NCBI RefSeq assembly: GCF_001522545.3
Contig: NC_031769.1
Span: forward strand, 6,247,513-6,311,512
Source of the DNA: Parus major
Lineage: Eukaryota; Chordata; Aves; Passeriformes; Paridae
Direction: 5' to 3'
DNA: 64,000 bases
The notes below the pieces were generated by a model, which was not told the DNA's origin, did not search any database, and worked only from the letters and a program-made list of their open reading frames with translations. Positions 1 through 13,600 of the stretch are shown here, piece by piece. Every line of letters starts with the position of its first letter. Position 1 is the stretch's first letter. The translations under genes and the position numbers were made by a program.

Positions 1-1506
1 TTTTAAGTTCCAGAAACACTTCAAGCATTAAGTAGCTTAACTATCAACTGCAGTGAGCAATCACCTGCTTACAATCACTTCACTGCTTCTGAAGAATAGG
101 AGACAGCAAATGTAATCATCATTTTCTCAAAGCTTTCTGGACAGAAGCTGTGTACAGAACAGTAGACATCTGATCACAACAAAGTACTCAGAGATACTGA
201 GAGTTACATTAATTCATTAAAGAGTCAAGGAAGCTTTAGTTATTTAATCATGATCTGTAAGGGCTCTCTGAAGGAGTCAGCACTTCTGGGGACAGAGAAA
301 TCTGACTGATGCAACTTACTTCACTATCAAATTTTTTCAGTAAAGTCCACCTCCAAAGCTACTTAAAAGAAGTTAAACTGAACAGGAATGGTCCCTATAC
401 TGATAAATACACAAAATAAAGAGGGGAATAAATTATCAGTTTTGTATGTGGGAGAATAGCACTAGTCAAAATCTGACAGGGCCTGCCTGCTAACAGGTGG
501 TGGTACTCAACGCACTCGTGTGCAATCTGAAAAATCAAGTGTGAAGCAAGGTGACAAAGCTTGCCAACAGGATTGGGATATTCAGAGTAATGAAATTCAA
601 AAGACAAGTGTGAAGAACTGCACAAGAACTTCATAAAGCTGAGTGCTGGGCTATAAAATGGCAGATGAAGGTTCACAAAACAAGGAAATTAACATGACAA
701 AGGAATTGGCATTGATGATGGGAAATATGGAGTAGTTTCCATACAAGGAACAGCTCAAAATACTGGCATTCTCCATACTTGCAAGTCAAGAGTGGAAAGA
801 AGAGGAGAAGAAATGATGGAGGTCTACAGAAACTGAGTGGCATGGATGAAGTGAATAGAAACCAGCTTTCCACTGTCTCTTCTCTAAGAGCACTGAGAAG
901 CAGGCAGCTCATCCAGGAGGCAGCCACTTAAAACATAAGCTGTGGAGCTGAAGACCTGAAAAAGGTTAACATGGTTTTCCTGAAGTTTTTTTCAAGTGAA
1001 TGGGCAGATTTATGAAGGAAGCTCCAACACAGGCTGCCCAAGACAAAGACATCAGTTCTTGTTCAGCAAGTCCTCAACCCACAAACTGCTGAAATGTCTC
1101 CTCTTCTGTTCTGCACTCCTGCTCCACCACTCAGTCTAGAAGAACCTTTGCTCTGGTCTCCTATGGCTGCTGTTACACTCTCAAGCACAAACCCTGCTCT
1201 CTCCTTCTGGGTTGTTCCAGTCACTGCTGCCTTTACCCAAGCACATTCTGCACATGAGGAAATGGAACTTTAAAACTCCCAACTGTTTTGTATTTAAATG
1301 GCAAGTGTGGCACAGAATTGCCTCAAGCCCACTGAGCTGTAGTGTTCTAGTTCTTCATCACAAGCAGTAACAGCCAGGCTTCATCAAACACCCCTGGCTC
1401 TGCAGTTTGTTGGTTTTTTTATACAGAATTTTAATACAAAAATTATAGCTGAATAGAACTGTTACATTAACAGACTGCAATATGACTTCAAAAAAGATGT
1501 CCTTAC
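1..1506 (-). other. KMT2C intron after W13 (5' part only)
   Basis: The intron begins with GTAAGG after W13 and runs out of the window. I see no exon, repeat family or RNA gene in it. Reading frames of 80-90 codons on the minus strand (395-927) have no recognisable domain and no splice context. Confidence 0.6.
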
Positions 1507-1623
1507 CCCTGGAATGACCACAGCCCCAACTCCATTCTTCAGTTTTGATCTTCCTCTGCCACCTCTTCCTGAGAGACCAGCTCCTCTTGGTCTCCGCTTC
1601 CCTGGGAATCCTGATCCTCGGCC
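1507..1623 (-). CDS. KMT2C: KMT2C coding segment W13, RG-rich segment
   Basis: The exon is 117 nt, 39 whole codons, residues 742-780. The acceptor is ACATTGAATAG|GGCCGA and the donor CCAGGG|GTAAGG. It encodes GRGSGFPGKRRPRGAGLSGR, then GGRGRSKLKNGVGAVVIPG. The Arg-Gly repeats suit nucleic-acid contact or arginine methylation; this is inferred from composition only. The acceptor pyrimidine tract is weak. It is phase 0 on both sides, and the transcript continues beyond position 1. Confidence 0.96.
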
Positions 1624-4600
1624 CTATTCAATGTAAGGTAACAATGTAAATGCAACCTCAAGTTCTTTTGTTACATGGGATTCAAACTTGTTCAGTTCAT
1701 CTAGGGAAAAACATAAGTAAAAAAAAACAAACTGTGATTTCAGGTGAGTATGTGCACACCAGGGCATGGTCATTAAACCTCTGCATGAATCTATGTGAAA
1801 TACCTTTAATTACTTACATTGTGTAATATGCTCATCTTTATCATCAATGAGAAAGCAGCCAAACCAGCAATGTTTATTTTCTGCTCAGGAGTAACTGAAA
1901 ATATGCATTTCCCCCACCACTTCCCCTCCACCTCAAGTTGCAAAGTTTCCAAAATATATCTTTTATTCTATGATTCATTTTTCTTTTCTCTTTGAACAGT
2001 CAGCCCAGACAGTCATGGGACTTCTTGCACAGGGTCTGGACACTTGATTACTGGTAATCATAGATACTTTTCTTACACTATGAATAATCAAGTGAAACCT
2101 GGAATTTATTAGGATTGAGTCCCACTCACAAAACAAAGTGGGAACTGGCTCCATGGAACTCTCTTAATTCAGCATATATAGAGAGAGTTTTTTATATTTA
2201 TTCTATCAGTTACACTCAGATCAACATTCCCCATACTGTGAAGTTTTTTTTATACAATCTCCACTTATATACAGACAGCTTCTTTTCTCCCTTCCCTATT
2301 TAACATGCAGATGCAGAGCTGCAGTGTTGTGCTTTGGAGCATTCAGTGTGTTCAACTACAATTATCTTTGGGAGAGCAAGTATGATTTTACTATTACCTG
2401 TTATTCATACAGTGACTTAAGTTTGGAATTTTGGGGTTTTTTGGTTTGAGGGTTTTTTTTAATTTCTGAATGAACTAAGCACAAGAGGATTCCTAATCCT
2501 CCCTAATCATTTCCAGAGAGAAAAATCACATCCCCCAGTTCTGGCTGATCTCTAAGACATATTTACAGTGTGTCTCAGAGCCTCTAATCTGTGTAACTGA
2601 TAATTATGGCATGTACTCAAATAAGCACCTTTCCTACTACAAAATAAGCATTGACATTATTTATTGCATTTTATATTTGTCAATAATCTCAGCTCCTAAT
2701 ACAGCCCAAGTGTGGAGTACAGAGCATGGGGTATCCAAACATTTGCTGCAAAATACTTCTAATACCACAGCAGAAGTTTTGCTCTGTAAAACATTGTCAG
2801 TGGAAGCAACAAAGCTCTGTGGGGACCGTGTCACCAACAGACATGAAGGGTTCTTTCCTGATGGAGACAGGAGTTCCTTGGATGGAAATAAGCACTGTGG
2901 GCTCAATATTCCCTTACAGTATTTCTCAAATATTCCAACTCCTGCTTTAAAGAACATAAAGAACTTTATGGTCATAACTAAAGGGAGAACTGAAGGATCC
3001 CAATGTTAAAACTGTATTAACACCCATTTAATAAAGGAAAGAGAAATTAAATTGACTCACACACCATGTTAATGAAATACAATGATACTTGAGTGAAAGG
3101 TATGATGTTGCTGGATGCTGAGGTGAAACAAAAAAATGTCCTTAGATATCTATGGAGCTAATACATATGCACATACAGGACAAACAATCATCAATTTTTT
3201 AATGTGAAAACTCTTCTGACAAGTTTCTTATTTTCCGTTTCAGAACAGGTGTCAGTATTGTTATTTTCACACAACTAGTAACAGGAATAAGCACAAACTT
3301 GTATCAATGTTAATGCTGAATATTAAGCTGAAAATTAATGCTTAAAGCAGCAAAAGCTAAGCTGATGTCAAATTAAAATAAAATTAGAATGAGAGTTAAA
3401 GTGAGATGAACTTAAATCATTGGGAAGCTACAGCTATTTGTCAGTTTCATAATTTAGCTTTTTTTTTTACTTTACTTAAACCAAATAATTCTACTTTAGT
3501 TACTTCATGGTAAATGTCATTGGGGATATAAGTTTTAGTCCATCTAATCAGGTAGGAAAGTTTTTTATTCTCCCATCAGCTAAAAATGATGTCACTTTGA
3601 ATCCACTCTGTGAGATTTCTTCACAGCGATGAATTCAAGCCATCATTCAGATCTCTGCTCCTTTCCATGCCTGGCTTACCTTACTGCCAGTCTTGAGGAC
3701 ATTTTCCTTCTCAGGTAATTTATTTTGACAGCCAACCACAAAAAATGATATACTTAACACACATGAAATTTGGGTAATACAAAGTATTCTTTGTCACTGA
3801 AATTCAAGGCAATGCCATCATACTGTACACTCTGGAAAGCTCACATCTTTTAGCCTGAAAGCTCCAGAGTTTCAATAATTTTTAGAGGCCTTGAACAGTA
3901 ACAGAATGGAAGATTAATTAAGGTGTGAGATACAGAATTTCATCACTAATCTCTACAGCAGAAAGATAGCAATGGATACATGAAAATAAATTCAAGTTAT
4001 TTACCACTTTGATGCTCCAAATGGCACTGCCAGGAAGCTGTCTGGATTTAAAAATGTCCCGACCTTCAGAAATGTCTGGGGACCAGGAAGGTGGGCTGAC
4101 TGTATTATTGGTACTCCAAGCCCCCTAGGATACGGTAGGTGAGAAAATAGATGTATAAAACTTTGCAACANNNNNNNNNNNNNNNNNNNNNNNNNNNNNN
4201 NNNNNNNNNNNNNNNNNNNNNNNAAAAAAAAGGAAAAAAAACAAAACAAAACAAAAAGCAAAAAGCAAGCAACAAAAAAAATCTGAAAAGCAAAGCACAT
4301 GCAGGCATAGGCATTACTACATTAACTTAAGTAGTCAATTAGTTCACTGAGTGAGTAGAAAGTGGGAAATTTTTAGTTTCTCATTGAAACACACCCTAAA
4401 ATTAATGGTTACTTCCAACTGATGGTTAAGTGCAACAAAATGAGTTTTATAAAGAAAGCTTAATACAAATCTAAAGCAAGCAATCATAACAACAGCAAAT
4501 TACATGTTTAATTTTTATTGCATCAGTGAAGACGACAGTGGTTGGAGGTGGCAACATCCCCTTTTATATTCCAAATCAGAGTTTGGAAGAACTGATGGCC

Positions 4601-7600
4601 CCAGTTGACTTTTGAAGTTTAACTACCCCCAATCACAGCAACAACTAGTCTGAGACGCACAGCAAACAAGAGGAATATGAATAAACCACTGGACAAAAGA
4701 AAAGGAAAATAGCCGTGGTAATCAACAAAGCAGCTCATTCCTGCAAGTCTACCATAAATAAACCATTATAAAACCTTACCACTGGTTTTCTTTCACCCCA
4801 GCATTTTCATGTTATGCTGTGGTATCACATTTTAACATGCTATTATGTGTATGTAATAATATACACCATATGTGTACCTACAAAGTCTTTTTAGTTAATT
4901 ATTATCCCTTTTTATGTAGTTCCATCATGGTGAGATATTTTATGACTGTCGCTAGAAATAAAGCAAAACAAGAAGAAAATACTAAGACAAACAAGGAAAA
5001 AAATACTGAGGCTCCTCATAATAAATAAGTAAATAAGTAAAATCCGTGGAAGACTTTCTAAAGCACAGAAGAAAGACTGTGGGAGACAGACATCATAAAT
5101 AACTTCACTGCCAATTTACACATTAGATTAATAAAGGACACTACATTTTCCCAATTCTGAATTTGTGAAAGTAAAAAATATTGAACACCAGGACGAGAAG
5201 TGGAACTGATGAGAAGTGTAGGTTTACCTTCCCCAGAATGCCATTCAGCAGCACAATCCCAGGGCTGATATGGAATAACCTCATGCATACAAACAATCCC
5301 AACTATTCACAACTGCTCACAAGGGCAAGCCCAAACACATTTACACCTATTGACTATTGGGATGTACAATAATGATAATAAGCATCAAGGAAAATGAGAT
5401 GGCTTTGCAAAATGTGTGGGGTTTGGGTTTTTTTTCTTTTCTGAAATGCAATTTTTCCATCAAGAACTTGTGTGAAATAAGTTTCTTTGGAATCAACAAC
5501 TCCACCAAAACATATGTTCATCTTGGACTGCAAAGAGGTGCCTTGCTAACAGCTGCACTGCCTGAAAATAGGACTATCCCTCGTCAGTGACCTAATAATT
5601 ATCCTAATTATGGATAAAAGTCACATGGTAAAAACAGCAGCACTCGGTACAACCCACAGTGTGGACACAGTGGTATTCAGCATAAATCTGCTTTCTGGGA
5701 GTTTAGCTTTACATGCACAGGAAAAGGAATATGGACAACATAACACTTAAAAAAGTTACAACTTGACTATTCTGCCCACACAACCTACAAACTGCTTAGT
5801 GCCCAGAGCACATGTGTGCTTGGGATGGCCATCAATGCCTCCCCTCTGGCAAGGGGCTCCCAAAAGCCACTCCAGAAGAACAGCTCCTGACAGTAGCTGC
5901 TCGAGGGTTCCAGTCAGTGTGCTCACAGAAACACTCTGCATTGGAAGATTTTACTATCTCAGTTTTCTCCTTGACTTCAGATAAGTGGTCATCATGCAGA
6001 CCAGTCAGGAGATCAAGAGGTTTTCATCATCTAACAGGAGAACAGTGCTGGGCAGAAACCTTCTGCACCTTCAGACCTAAAGATGGACGAGTCCCTGTTC
6101 ACACCCAGGGCACAAGGATGGAACACCGTGACAGAACAGGGACATCATGTCAAAAATGGGGGAAAAAAGGGAAATTTGATATCCTGGTGGGCTACTAAAC
6201 AGCAGGTCTGTGGCACAGGAGATTTGCCTTAACTATTCCAGCCATAGTTTTACTGTCAAGTAACAGTCAATTTTAGCAGGTGAAATTCCAACTTCCATTG
6301 AATTTTAATTAGTTTCCCCATTACTTCTAAAATTCATAATGCATGGTAGGTTAACTGTTCTTATAAAATGGCAACTCAAAGAATATCTGTATAGCAACAC
6401 AAAGAAAATCTATTTGTCAAAGAATCAATCTTTACATCAATCTATAAAGGAGGCAACATGCTGACAGTGTCAAAATTCAAGATCTTAAACATGCTGAAAA
6501 TACTTAATCAACAACTAAAATTACCTACTCTTAGTCTGAAGGTACAAAATTATTCTCCTTTTAAGAAGATAACTTTTCTAGTGATTAAATATATTCAAAA
6601 GATTAAAAAGCTAAAAGAACATTAAATATGAATACGAAATATTCAGTCTTGCAAAACAAAATGATTTGTATATGATTCATGAACCATATTGTTAAGAATT
6701 AAATTGGAAATTTAATCCAAGTTTTATTGTAGATCAGAAAAATTTGAATTCTTGGTCAGATAAACTTAATTAAAAACACATTTCCACAATACCACGAACA
6801 AATGAATTACATCAAAGAGATGCATTAATTATATTTTGGCTTTTAATTAATGCCTATTACCACACAACACTGCAGAGAAAGTTTTATTCAGTTCATTTAC
6901 ATCAGAACACCAGCAATAATTATGTACTGTGACAGAAACAGGAAGTTCTAATTCTCCATCATATTCTTGAGTCCTCAAAATTGAACAACACAGCTGCAAG
7001 TAAATTATAACAAAAGGAAACCCAGTGTCAGCAAGGGTCAGGAGATCTCACTAAATTACCACTGACTGTGTTTAGCTGCTTAACGCTTTATGAATCTACT
7101 GCAATTGCAAATGCACAAAGCTCGATTTGCAATTTAATATTTAATGTAATTTTAGGGTTGTGAACAAACTTTAATCAGTTGAAAATACAGTTCTCCTCAT
7201 TAAAAAAACCCTAAAAAAACCAACCAAGCACCAAACATAAGAACCATAACAAAAACTCATTCTTGGAAAAGACTGGTTTTTGATCTTTTTTTCCAACAGC
7301 ATACTTAATGATACCATGTAAGTGAAGACAGCAGAAAAGCCATACCATCCAAGACAGCACACAAACCCATCACAGCACTCTGTCTTTTTTGGTCTCATTT
7401 AAAAAAACTCTTGAAACACCAACAGATATTCAGTGTGTTGCATAATAGCGATCACCAGCATCTTAGTGATGAATATTAAATACCTCTGAACACAGTATTT
7501 CTCAAGAAAAACACTCTGGAATAAAACTGTAATAGTATTTATGGAATTTACAAACCCAGCAGAAGTCTACTGTTTTTTATTCAAAATGATTCTACAGAAT

Positions 7601-10600
7601 GATCTCAACTTTTCACCTACCAGTGTTTCAGTGCCAAAATTTGTAATGCCTTCTATTTACTGACTTAATCTTATACTTTCCAGTACACAGTGCTATAGCA
7701 AAAATAACTATTTCAAATCTGTTCAATTCAGATACACAGAACAAATACAACATTTAATACAGACCTCCACGGAAAATAGTCATTTTCCTTGCAAAGATTA
7801 ATTTCAAACTGGATCTATGTCAGATTAGTCATTAATAAACTTAGATGATAATTTCTACTATGACTGCTGCTTCAGAAAAGAAATTTGAAAATTATCAAAG
7901 TGGGGTCCTGCCCCTGACATAAATTTGTAGTTTATAGGCAAGAGTGGTACATCTACATATTCCATGGAGAAGAAACTGGACAGACACAACTCTAAGGACA
8001 GCACTATAAAAACCTGATCATGCTGGCAGCTCAGCATATCTGTGATCTATGAACACTCAAATTTCATATACATGTAAAAATTAATTTGGCTGCACTGTGG
8101 AATAGGCAAACAGGAATAGCAGACAGTCCTTGGAACAAAACCCAGTGAGATGCTGAGCCTGGCAGGTAGAGGGTCCTCCCACAGGGCAGAATGCAGCTTT
8201 TGTGTAGCTGAGGGTATGGGTAACATGCTGTCCTAAAAAACACTCTCAAGAGAAGGGCACCTTAGTGACATGGGCTGACACGTTCCCCAAAGCTCAGTAA
8301 ATCTGTACCAGCCACAGCCAATTCATACAGCTCCTAACTGTACCTACACTTTGATTTATACACATCCCCCCTTTTGGTCAGAGGCTAAATTTTCTCCTGT
8401 TGTTTCTAAGCAAAGTTGGGATGCCTGCAAAAGTGCCAGGCAGCAGAGAAATGCTGCCATCAGTGACACTGACTGCAGCCCTGGAAGGGGTTCATGAAGT
8501 CTTTTTAAGCAGAATACTGTCTTCATTTTTGAGATGGGTTTTAGTCCTTTCCAAACAGGAGCAATGTGATGCTGCAGATACATCACTAGCACGGGAAATT
8601 ACTTCAGATTATGCAGAATTTTGTATTCAGTGGCAAACCAGAATAATTAATCAAATAAATTTTATTAGCAATTGTATTAACAGATTCTGAAGAAAGGGCT
8701 GATAATTCATCCTACTGTCCAGCACAAGACATTAATTTAGTGAGAACAAATTCAAATCAGAAACTATCCTTCTACATGGATTCCCCTGACTTCAGTGAAG
8801 CATGTGTCTTATAAAATTCAGGGGAAATACAGCCAGGATCCAGAGAAATTTTTTTCTTATTCTTCTTTATAGGAAGTTCTATAAACCCATTGCAATGGAT
8901 ATATAATTACATTTTTAATGCAATAAGGACAAGAAATAATGAAGTAAGGAAAAGGACATTCCAACAAAGTGAACTGCATATTAAAAGCTTTCAAATTTCT
9001 AGGAGAAAGTGCAGAATACTACCATTTGTGAAATTACACTGGCTTGTCTTTGGGGTTCACAGAGTGACCAGACTTCATGAAGGAGCTATTTTAAACCTGA
9101 GCAGTCCTGGACAAGAAACAAGTTCTGCAATGGAAATTCCTTTGCACAACAGAAGAAAGCAGGGGTGAACCCAATGTTAACTTCACCAGGCACAGGAGCC
9201 ACAATCTCTTTCATCAGCAAAACCCACCCAATTTCTGTAACTTTCTGTCCTCCTCTCTAGGACAGGCAGCCAAGAACTCCTGCAGCTGCCAGGTAACACT
9301 TGTATGGCATAACCTCACACCTGACACAGAGACACACAACAGCAATATCTGCTGTTTTATAAACAGGAAGAAGCAGACTCCAAACCCATAAAATTAATCC
9401 TCTTTTTAGAAGACAACTGCTCTTCAGTGCCACCCAGAGAAGAATCACACATGACCTGGTTTACTCCAAACAGCTACACCTGTAACTTTATAGAAGCACC
9501 TTTTCCTTCAGTATTGTTTTTCCCATTTTTCACTTGCTTTTAGATCAATGTGATCACCCCCAGATGGGCAAGAACTGAAACACTGTGTTAGGTTAAAATG
9601 TTCTAAAATAACCTTGCTTATGTCTCTTCTTGATCTGTGGAGTTCCAATGGCATGGAAAATATGATGGAAAATCATCAAAGAGCACTTTTCACAGCTGAC
9701 AGCACCTGTCCTGTATAATGCTTTCCAAAAGCCAGAATTGGAGAAAGCATCCATTTTGAAGTGTCTATAGTATTGACACAAAGAAACAACAGGTGTTATT
9801 TCTCTGGTTTTATACCTGGTGAAAAACTACCTGCTTGCCTTCCAAACTATCCCAGAGAATCCCCATGTAACAGGAAATCCAACTGTCTGGATGCAATCCT
9901 GTGCCATGTGCTCTGGGATGACCCTGCTTGAGCAGGGAGGTTAGACCAGATGGCCCACTGTGATCCCTTCCAACCTGACCCATTCTGTGATTTAGCTTCT
10001 GCTCCTATCCACAACTCTCCACTCGGAAAACTACACATTTCTTTTAAAAAATTAATGTTCTCAGCAGAAAGAGTAATTTAGAACCACCAGAAAATAAACC
10101 TAAACCTACTTCTGTTTGCAATCTAAAGTGATTTAAATACATGCCTTCCACATTGTGGATTTGTCCAATTATATCTTGCTCAAAAGGAAAATACCTGCCT
10201 GTAACTGGACATCTAAAAATCTTTTTTTTTTTTTCATAATCTACAGAACACTCTTTAACAGCTTCCAGTCCCTCATCAAAAGGCCAGAGTAGGAACTTCA
10301 GAGTACTGAAGGGAAATTTATTTAAGGCATTGATATATCTCTGCAAATATGATATACACACTTGACTGTACAGTGACCCAGGAAAACCTAACTGCAGCAC
10401 AACAAACACAAATCTCCTAAACTCATCAGTGGAAACAGCAGAATAACTTTCCAGAACACTATCTCATACCTTAGAAAGCAAAAATTTTTGAACCATTAGG
10501 TAACATGCAAAAACGGAAAGAATTGTGCAATATATAAAAATATATAAATATAAAATAAATAAAATATATAAAAAAAGTTTTGTTATCACCACCAGAAAAG

Positions 10601-13600
10601 CATGAAATCATCAACCTGGAAGTCCCAAAGACTAAAAATACGATGAGCAGATGAAACACTAACTTGTCACATTGACATACTTTTTGTATAGAATTTGACC
10701 AACAAGAAATGAATACCCTGGACTGATAAACCGTTTTCCCTGGAACACAACTCTATTAGAGAGAAAGAGGTTACAAAAAGTGTCAGAGTTGAGGATTCTT
10801 TTCACTTATCAAATTTAATCCTAGTCAAGCCACAATGATCTGTAGAAGATAGCTCTTGCATGGTATTTCCTAATGTAACAAACCCACACAATTATTTACC
10901 ACACCATTAGAAACATCGATCAAGAAAAATATCTGTCAGTGATACTTCCTATATTTACAGGATACAGAGTTGTAGAAGTTTCTTCTCTAAAGCCAGTTTA
11001 AGAAGCTTTAACACACTTTGAAAGGGCCAGCTAAAATAAATGCATATATAAAAAATACAAAAAGTTACATTAAATAGCACAGCATTACATCTATCTGCAT
11101 TTGCAGCATATTGTATGAAAAATACAACAAATTTTCTTCTAGTTTGCTTTAACAATGAGCCAAAAGAAACTTAAACTCTCCCCAGAGAAGCTTTATGACG
11201 GCTGACTTTTTAATTATTTACCATAACATTAATTCCTTGAAGAAATAAACTACACTCTCACTTAGGAGAATAAATGCATAAGAAATAGGTGAATTTGATG
11301 AGTTATACTGAAATTTAATGAACACATAATGAAATAGTGCATGTGCTTACCTGTCTGGATCTGGGTCTTCCAGGAGAAAACTTGCGTTTGGTGATGGCTG
11401 GTTTTCCCATGCCAATTTTCGGAGTGACTGATATGTAGGTGGTTGGGAGAGCACTCCCAGCAGCTGGAGGCAGCACTGGGGGCTGACTGTGCTGCACATC
11501 TCGTGCAGGATGCAAGTCCAGAGAAACGTCTGGTGAGGAAGACACATTTGTCTTGTTTAGATTAAGTGATGGGGGAAGTGAGGGACAAATCTCAGTCGGT
11601 GGTTTTATGGGTTTGTCTCCAACTGGTGAACTGTTTGCAACACCTCCATTTGAAGCAGCAGTTTCTACTTCTAGAAGTGCTGGTGCTTCTGACTTCTCAT
11701 GGGTTTCTTCCCTTTCTACATCTTTCTGCACTTTTATTATTTCCAGTTGTTGTTCTATGGGGACAGAAATATCTCCTTTTCTTTCAGTCTCCAGCATTTC
11801 TGGTGTCCCAGTCATGGTCTCAGGTACTGAAGACAGAGACCGAGAGTCTGCTGTGGACACTTCTGATAGCTCCACAGTACCCTGAGGCAGCTGTGTCTCT
11901 TCAGCTTGTTTGTCCAACTCCTGCTGTGCTACAGCTTGAACACCTTCCACCACTTCCATTATTTTCTCAGTCTGACTGTCACCAGATGCTGATGTCTTTT
12001 TAGGAGACATTTCCATTTCAGCTGAATTGATTTCAACAGAGACTTCTGCTTCCAGTTGTGTGGGCTTTTCTTCTGGTGATATGCCTGTAATTAAGTACAA
12101 CCATATTAAAGGCTCACTGTGAAAAAGAAAAAAAAACTTCAGGACTACTGGTCAACAAGTATACTTGGTACACATCATGCAGGCCAATACATATCACTTT
12201 ACTTCTGTGAATTTAATATGTAGCTTAAAATATACTACATAAATATCTTTCTTTGTAGCTATTTTTACAGTACTCTATATTTTTAGTTCATTATTTTTCT
12301 TCCCTGAAAATGCAGCTGAGTAAATGACATGAAAATAGACCCAAGATTAATTTTTGAGGAACTGAACACACATTTCCAGGTAGGCAGCCAAAAGTAGTTT
12401 CTTCTTTTTCATTTCTGTGTATTGAAGTTGTATGCTTTCATAAATTTATGTATTTTAAGCTATTGTCCCAACACTTTCAAAAAGCTAAGAAGAACAGGAC
12501 AAGTACAAGTAACATCATTTTCCTCCAAAATCTCTTTCAGACTTTAGGAAATCAACTGAAATGAAAACAGCTGCTGTTGGTTTAATTTAATTTACTAATG
12601 TATTATGAATTTCTTTCAAAAATATTTATCTAGCCTTCCCTTGAACCAAATCAAGCACCTTTCATCCGTAACATTCTTCATCAAGGAGTTCCAGAGTTTT
12701 TGTTCCACTCTATAAAGAATCACATTCCTTGTTCTGAATTTGGCTTCTCACACCTTCCTCTGATGGGCCCTAATTCTCTTACAGGCCACTTACTTTCTAT
12801 TACACTTGCACTCTTCTTAAACTCACACTCCTACAACTTCCTCAGCCACTAAGTTCACAGCCAGCATTTTATTCTGAGTATTTCTTCACAGTTTAGATCA
12901 TGGCCCTTCTACCACAGGCTGGGATGCACAACTCAGTGATCACAGCTAACCTGAAAAGTTGGGGTTTTTTTACTTTGTTTTTAAATACAAGTTTCTTGTC
13001 TCCCCTTACACCAAACATCCTCCAACATCATCTAGGACTGAATGGGACATCCTGGCAAGTTCTTTACCCTTGATATTGGTCACCAATGCATCTAGTGGAT
13101 TTGACCCTTCTTAGCTGCTCCTCCCTGTGCATATGGTAAGATGCAGTTTCTCCCAAAACAAATGATCAGCTGCTGCAACTTTGTCTGGAAGATTAAGTTT
13201 GACTTACAAAGGAAAAAAAAGCCAAACAAAAAACCCCCCAAAAAACCAAAAAACCCAGAAACCAAAAAAAAACCCCAAAACCAGAAAATCCTTAATGAAG
13301 GATCCCTGTGGAGTTACAACAATAAAGCACATGAGAGAAAGTGTGAGTGACAGTATTTGAACAGCAACAAGTCATTGGGTCTTACAACAAACAGCCAGCA
13401 TACAAAGCACTCGACTATTTTTCCAGCTTGGAAAAAGCCGATCCCAACAAAAAAAGTAAAAAAAACAAATATAAAGCAACACAAATATTCTGAACTCTCT
13501 TTGCCTTCAATAAAACACTTCTTTTATTAAGCAAAGAAGTTAATACTCTTGCTTGAGAACTCAGAACTGTTGCAATGTGTCTCCTATTGCTTTCTAGGTG

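Larger units (their letters stand above)
4125..11350 (-). other. KMT2C intron W11-W12, 7.2 kb
   Basis: It contains an assembly gap (4171-4223), an A-rich tract next to it, one CR1 3' end (9885-9993) and an AT-rich stretch (10530-10577). The remainder is unremarkable AT-rich sequence with no recognised coding or RNA feature. Confidence 0.6.

Noticed and set aside
2611..3009. 132-codon plus-strand frame
   Set aside because: It lies in a KMT2C intron, antisense, with no recognisable domain and a composition like the surrounding AT-rich DNA.
11553..12003. Plus-strand frames of 110 and 145 codons
   Set aside because: They are antisense shadows of the long KMT2C exon W11.
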